Positions 5,354 to 7,493 of a stretch of 7,493 bases of DNA are shown piece by piece. Each line of letters begins with the position of its first letter. Position 1 is the first letter of the stretch. The stretch covers positions 1 to 7,493 of the forward strand of contig JBFFZZ010000150.1 of NCBI GenBank assembly GCA_041568335.1, read 5' to 3'. The position numbers and the translations under genes are program-made. The notes beneath the pieces are model-generated. The model was given only the letters and a program-made list of their open reading frames with translations, did no database searches and was not told the DNA's origin. The DNA is from WVWW01 sp041568335 (GTDB taxonomy: Bacteria > Acidobacteriota > Polarisedimenticolia > Polarisedimenticolales > Polarisedimenticolaceae).

Positions 5354-7493
5354 TCCACCACTGGCGGATCCATCTCGCCGTCGTCGCCGGCGCGGCGGTC
5401 GCTTCGGCCGTCCTCAGCGGGGCGCTGCTCGTCGGCGACTCCGTCCGTGGCAGCCTGCGCGACCTGACGCTGGCCCGGCTCGGAGGGATCGACGTCGCGC
5501 TCGTCTCCGATCGTTTCTTTCGCGACGAACTTGTCGACGACCTGACCGCGCTCCCCGAGTTCGCGGGCCGCGCGGCGCCCGCGGTGGTCCTGCGCGGGGC
5601 GGCCGTACACGGCGACACCGGTTCCCGCGCGTCGAGGGTGTCGATCCACGGGATCGACGAGCGGTTTCCCGCCGTCCATGGATCCCGACCCGAGCTGGAC
5701 CTGGCGCGCCGTCCGGGTCAGATCTTTTCATCCGCCGCGATCAGCGCACGCCTGGCCCGCGAGCTGGGGGCCGCCGAGGGAGACCCGCTCGTGCTGAGCT
5801 TCGGCCGTTTCAGCGCCGTGCCCCGGGATACCCTGATGGGGGAGACCGACGTCGAGGCGGTGCTCGGCACGTTGCGCGTCACGGTAATCGAGGTCTTGCC
5901 CGATACCGGGCTGGGGCAATTCGGGCTCCAGCCGACGCAGCAGGATCCGCTCGGCGTCTTCGTCGATATCGCCCAGCTCCAGCGCGCGCTCGATCAAGCC
6001 GGCAAGATCAACTCGATCTTTCTCGGCTCGCTCGACGGGCGGGCCGAGCCCGATCGCTGGCTCGAGTCGGTCATCCAGCTCCCGGATCTGGGGCTCGGCG
6101 TGGAGCGGCGGCAGGGCGCCTTCGACCTGATCAGCGACGAGTTCGTGCTACGCCCGCGAATCGATGACGCGGTCACCCGCGTTGCGGCAAAGCTGGGGAC
6201 TCCGTCATTGCGCGTGCAGAGCTACCTGGCGAACCAGCTGCGCTTCGGGGACCGGACCATCCCGTACTCGCTCGTCGTCGCCCTCGATCGAACGGACGCA
6301 CCCGGTGGGGCGCGTCTGGAGCGGCTGGACGGCGGTACGGTCGACGTGCCGGGAAGCCGCGAGATCCTGCTCAACGAGTGGGCGGCCGGTGACCTCGGCG
6401 CGGGGGTCGGGGACACCGTCGAGCTCGACTACTTCGCGGTGGGGCCGCGGGAGGAGTTGCTCGACCGCACCGTCGAGCTCACCGTCTCCGGAGTCGTCGC
6501 GATCCGCGGTCTGGGCGACGATCCGACGTTGACGCCGGAGTACCCGGGTATCCAGGAAGCGGAAGATCTGGCGTCGTGGGATCCGCCTTTTCCCGTCGAC
6601 CTCGACCTCGTTCGCGACGAGGACGAGGCCTATTGGGACCGCCATGGCGCGACGCCGAAGGCGTTTCTCGGCGCGGCGACCGGTAAGGAGCTGTGGGCCA
6701 CCCGTTTCGGCCACACCACGAGCGTACGCCTCGGCGCGGCTCCCGGCAGCACGCTCGACGAGACGATGGAGGCGTTTCGTGTCGCGATGTTGGAGGAGCT
6801 CCCGCCGGCCTCCGCAGGGATGGCGTTTCGGCCGCTGAAGGCCGAGGGCTTGACCGCGGCCAGGGGGGCGACCGATTTCGCGATGCTCTTTGTCAGCTTC
6901 AGCTTCTTCCTGATCCTCTCGGCGGCGCTGTTGATCGGGCTGCTGTTCGGGCTCGGTGTCGAGCGGCGCGCACGGGAAATCGGTTTGATGCTGGCCGTGG
7001 GGTATCCCGTGAGCAAGGTGCGCAACGGTTTTCTCGCGGAGGGTGCGGTCCTCGCGGCGACCGGAGCGGCGCTGGGGCTCGCCGGGGGTGTCGGGTACGC
7101 CTGGCTGATGATGGCCGGGTTGCGTTCGCTCTGGGTCGGCGCCGTCGGCTCGGCCCGGCTCTACCTCCACGTCGGCACGATCTCCCTACCCGTCGGTTGG
7201 GTCGTCTCGATGATCGTGATTCTCGGAGCGATCGCGATGACGGTGCGCCGCGTACGCAAGGTTCCGCCACCGCAGCTGCTGGCCGGATCGCTCGCCGCCG
7301 CGCGTGCGTCGAAGCACCGCCGCATCACTCCGGTGCTCGCCTGGGCGGGTCTCGGTCTCGCCGTCGCGATCGTGGGTTACGCCCTGGCGAGCGGCCAGAC
7401 CGACAATCCGGGGCTGGCCTTCGGCACCGGCTCCATGCTGCTGATCTCCGGCCTGGCGTTCTTCGCGCTGTGGTGCCGCGGTTCGCGCTCCCG
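5338..7493 (+). CDS. FtsX-type ABC transporter permease (3' truncated)
   Basis: An open frame runs from GTG 5338 to the right edge (718 codons, no stop) and is the permease partner of the preceding ATPase. One N-terminal helix (about residues 10-32) is followed by ALLVGDSVRGSLR and a very large, mostly hydrophilic periplasmic region of about 480 residues. The FtsX core follows: helix at about 514-538, cytoplasmic ERRAREIGLMLAVGYPVSKV at 542-561 (the conserved 'EIGxxxAxG' coupling element), helix at 566-592 and helix at 616-636. Two further hydrophobic segments at about 664-683 and 694-712 show that the protein goes beyond the four-helix MacB/LolC plan, most likely toward a two-FtsX-domain architecture like YbbP. 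The periplasmic domain is much longer than the roughly 200 residues of LolC/MacB, and I recognise no known fold in it. The start choice rests on the complete first helix and GGAG at 5326. The substrate is unknown; envelope lipid, lipoprotein or toxic-compound handling are the family possibilities. Confidence 0.92.
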   Translation, partial: MLRALIHHWRIHLAVVAGAAVASAVLSGALLVGDSVRGSLRDLTLARLGGIDVALVSDRFFRDELVDDLTALPEFAGRAAPAVVLRGAAVHGDTGSRASRVSIHGIDERFPAVHGSRPELDLARRPGQIFSSAAISARLARELGAAEGDPLVLSFGRFSAVPRDTLMGETDVEAVLGTLRVTVIEVLPDTGLGQFGLQPTQQDPLGVFVDIAQLQRALDQAGKINSIFLGSLDGRAEPDRWLESVIQLPDLGLGVERRQGAFDLISDEFVLRPRIDDAVTRVAAKLGTPSLRVQSYLANQLRFGDRTIPYSLVVALDRTDAPGGARLERLDGGTVDVPGSREILLNEWAAGDLGAGVGDTVELDYFAVGPREELLDRTVELTVSGVVAIRGLGDDPTLTPEYPGIQEAEDLASWDPPFPVDLDLVRDEDEAYWDRHGATPKAFLGAATGKELWATRFGHTTSVRLGAAPGSTLDETMEAFRVAMLEELPPASAGMAFRPLKAEGLTAARGATDFAMLFVSFSFFLILSAALLIGLLFGLGVERRAREIGLMLAVGYPVSKVRNGFLAEGAVLAATGAALGLAGGVGYAWLMMAGLRSLWVGAVGSARLYLHVGTISLPVGWVVSMIVILGAIAMTVRRVRKVPPPQLLAGSLAAARASKHRRITPVLAWAGLGLAVAIVGYALASGQTDNPGLAFGTGSMLLISGLAFFALWCRGSRS

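Noticed and set aside
5319..6167. 282-codon open frame on the + strand
   Set aside because: The translation is extremely Arg-rich and overlaps the permease frame that starts at 5338, has a ribosome site and encodes a signal-anchor helix. It is a frame shadow.
6205..7170. 321-codon open frame on the - strand
   Set aside because: It is antisense to the continuous permease frame. The translation is rich in Arg, Gln, Pro and Glu with no motif, and the + strand frame encodes credible FtsX helices across the same bases.
4679..7493. Naming the ABC pair LolD/LolC or MacB
   Set aside because: The permease has extra helices and a much longer periplasmic region than LolC/E. MacB fuses ATPase and permease, while here they are separate genes. 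No specific symbol is justified.

Overview
The window is a GC-rich stretch in which all seven recognisable genes lie on the + strand, almost without intergenic DNA. A TonB-dependent outer-membrane receptor and a LolD/MacB-type ABC system show a Gram-negative (diderm) bacterium. The permease start (ALLVGDSVRGSLR near residue 30) resembles large FtsX-type permeases I associate with Planctomycetota, Acidobacteriota or Myxococcota. That placement is an impression and cannot be settled from this sequence alone.

Layout: (1) bases 1-1269, the C-terminal barrel half of a siderophore-type TonB-dependent receptor, cut by the left edge; (2) 1278-2558, a FAD-dependent oxidoreductase carrying both signatures of flavin-dependent halogenases plus a candidate catalytic lysine; (3) 2555-2755, a small two-helix DUF3311 membrane protein; (4) 2752-4206, a full-length sodium:solute symporter (SSS family); (5) 4270-4674 (or from 4243), a YbgC/4HBT-type hotdog acyl-CoA thioesterase; (6) 4679-5353, a LolD/MacB-type ABC ATPase; (7) 5338-7493, its large FtsX-type permease, cut by the right edge. 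Junctions are an 8-base gap, two 4-base overlaps (GTGA, ATGA), a gap of 36 or 63 bases, a 4-base gap and a 16-base overlap. No gap is long enough to hold an obvious promoter plus terminator, so the window is probably the interior of one polycistronic operon.

Inferred working model: the receptor brings a ligand across the outer membrane, the DUF3311/SSS pair brings a substrate across the inner membrane with sodium, and the halogenase-like flavoenzyme and the thioesterase act in the cytoplasm on that compound or on an acyl-thioester form of it. The ABC pair may export a product or lipid, or may be an unrelated envelope system that shares the transcript. No ketosynthase, carrier protein, NRPS module or flavin reductase is visible, so any biosynthetic core would have to lie outside the window. 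I saw no RNA genes, mobile elements, CRISPR arrays or long repeats.
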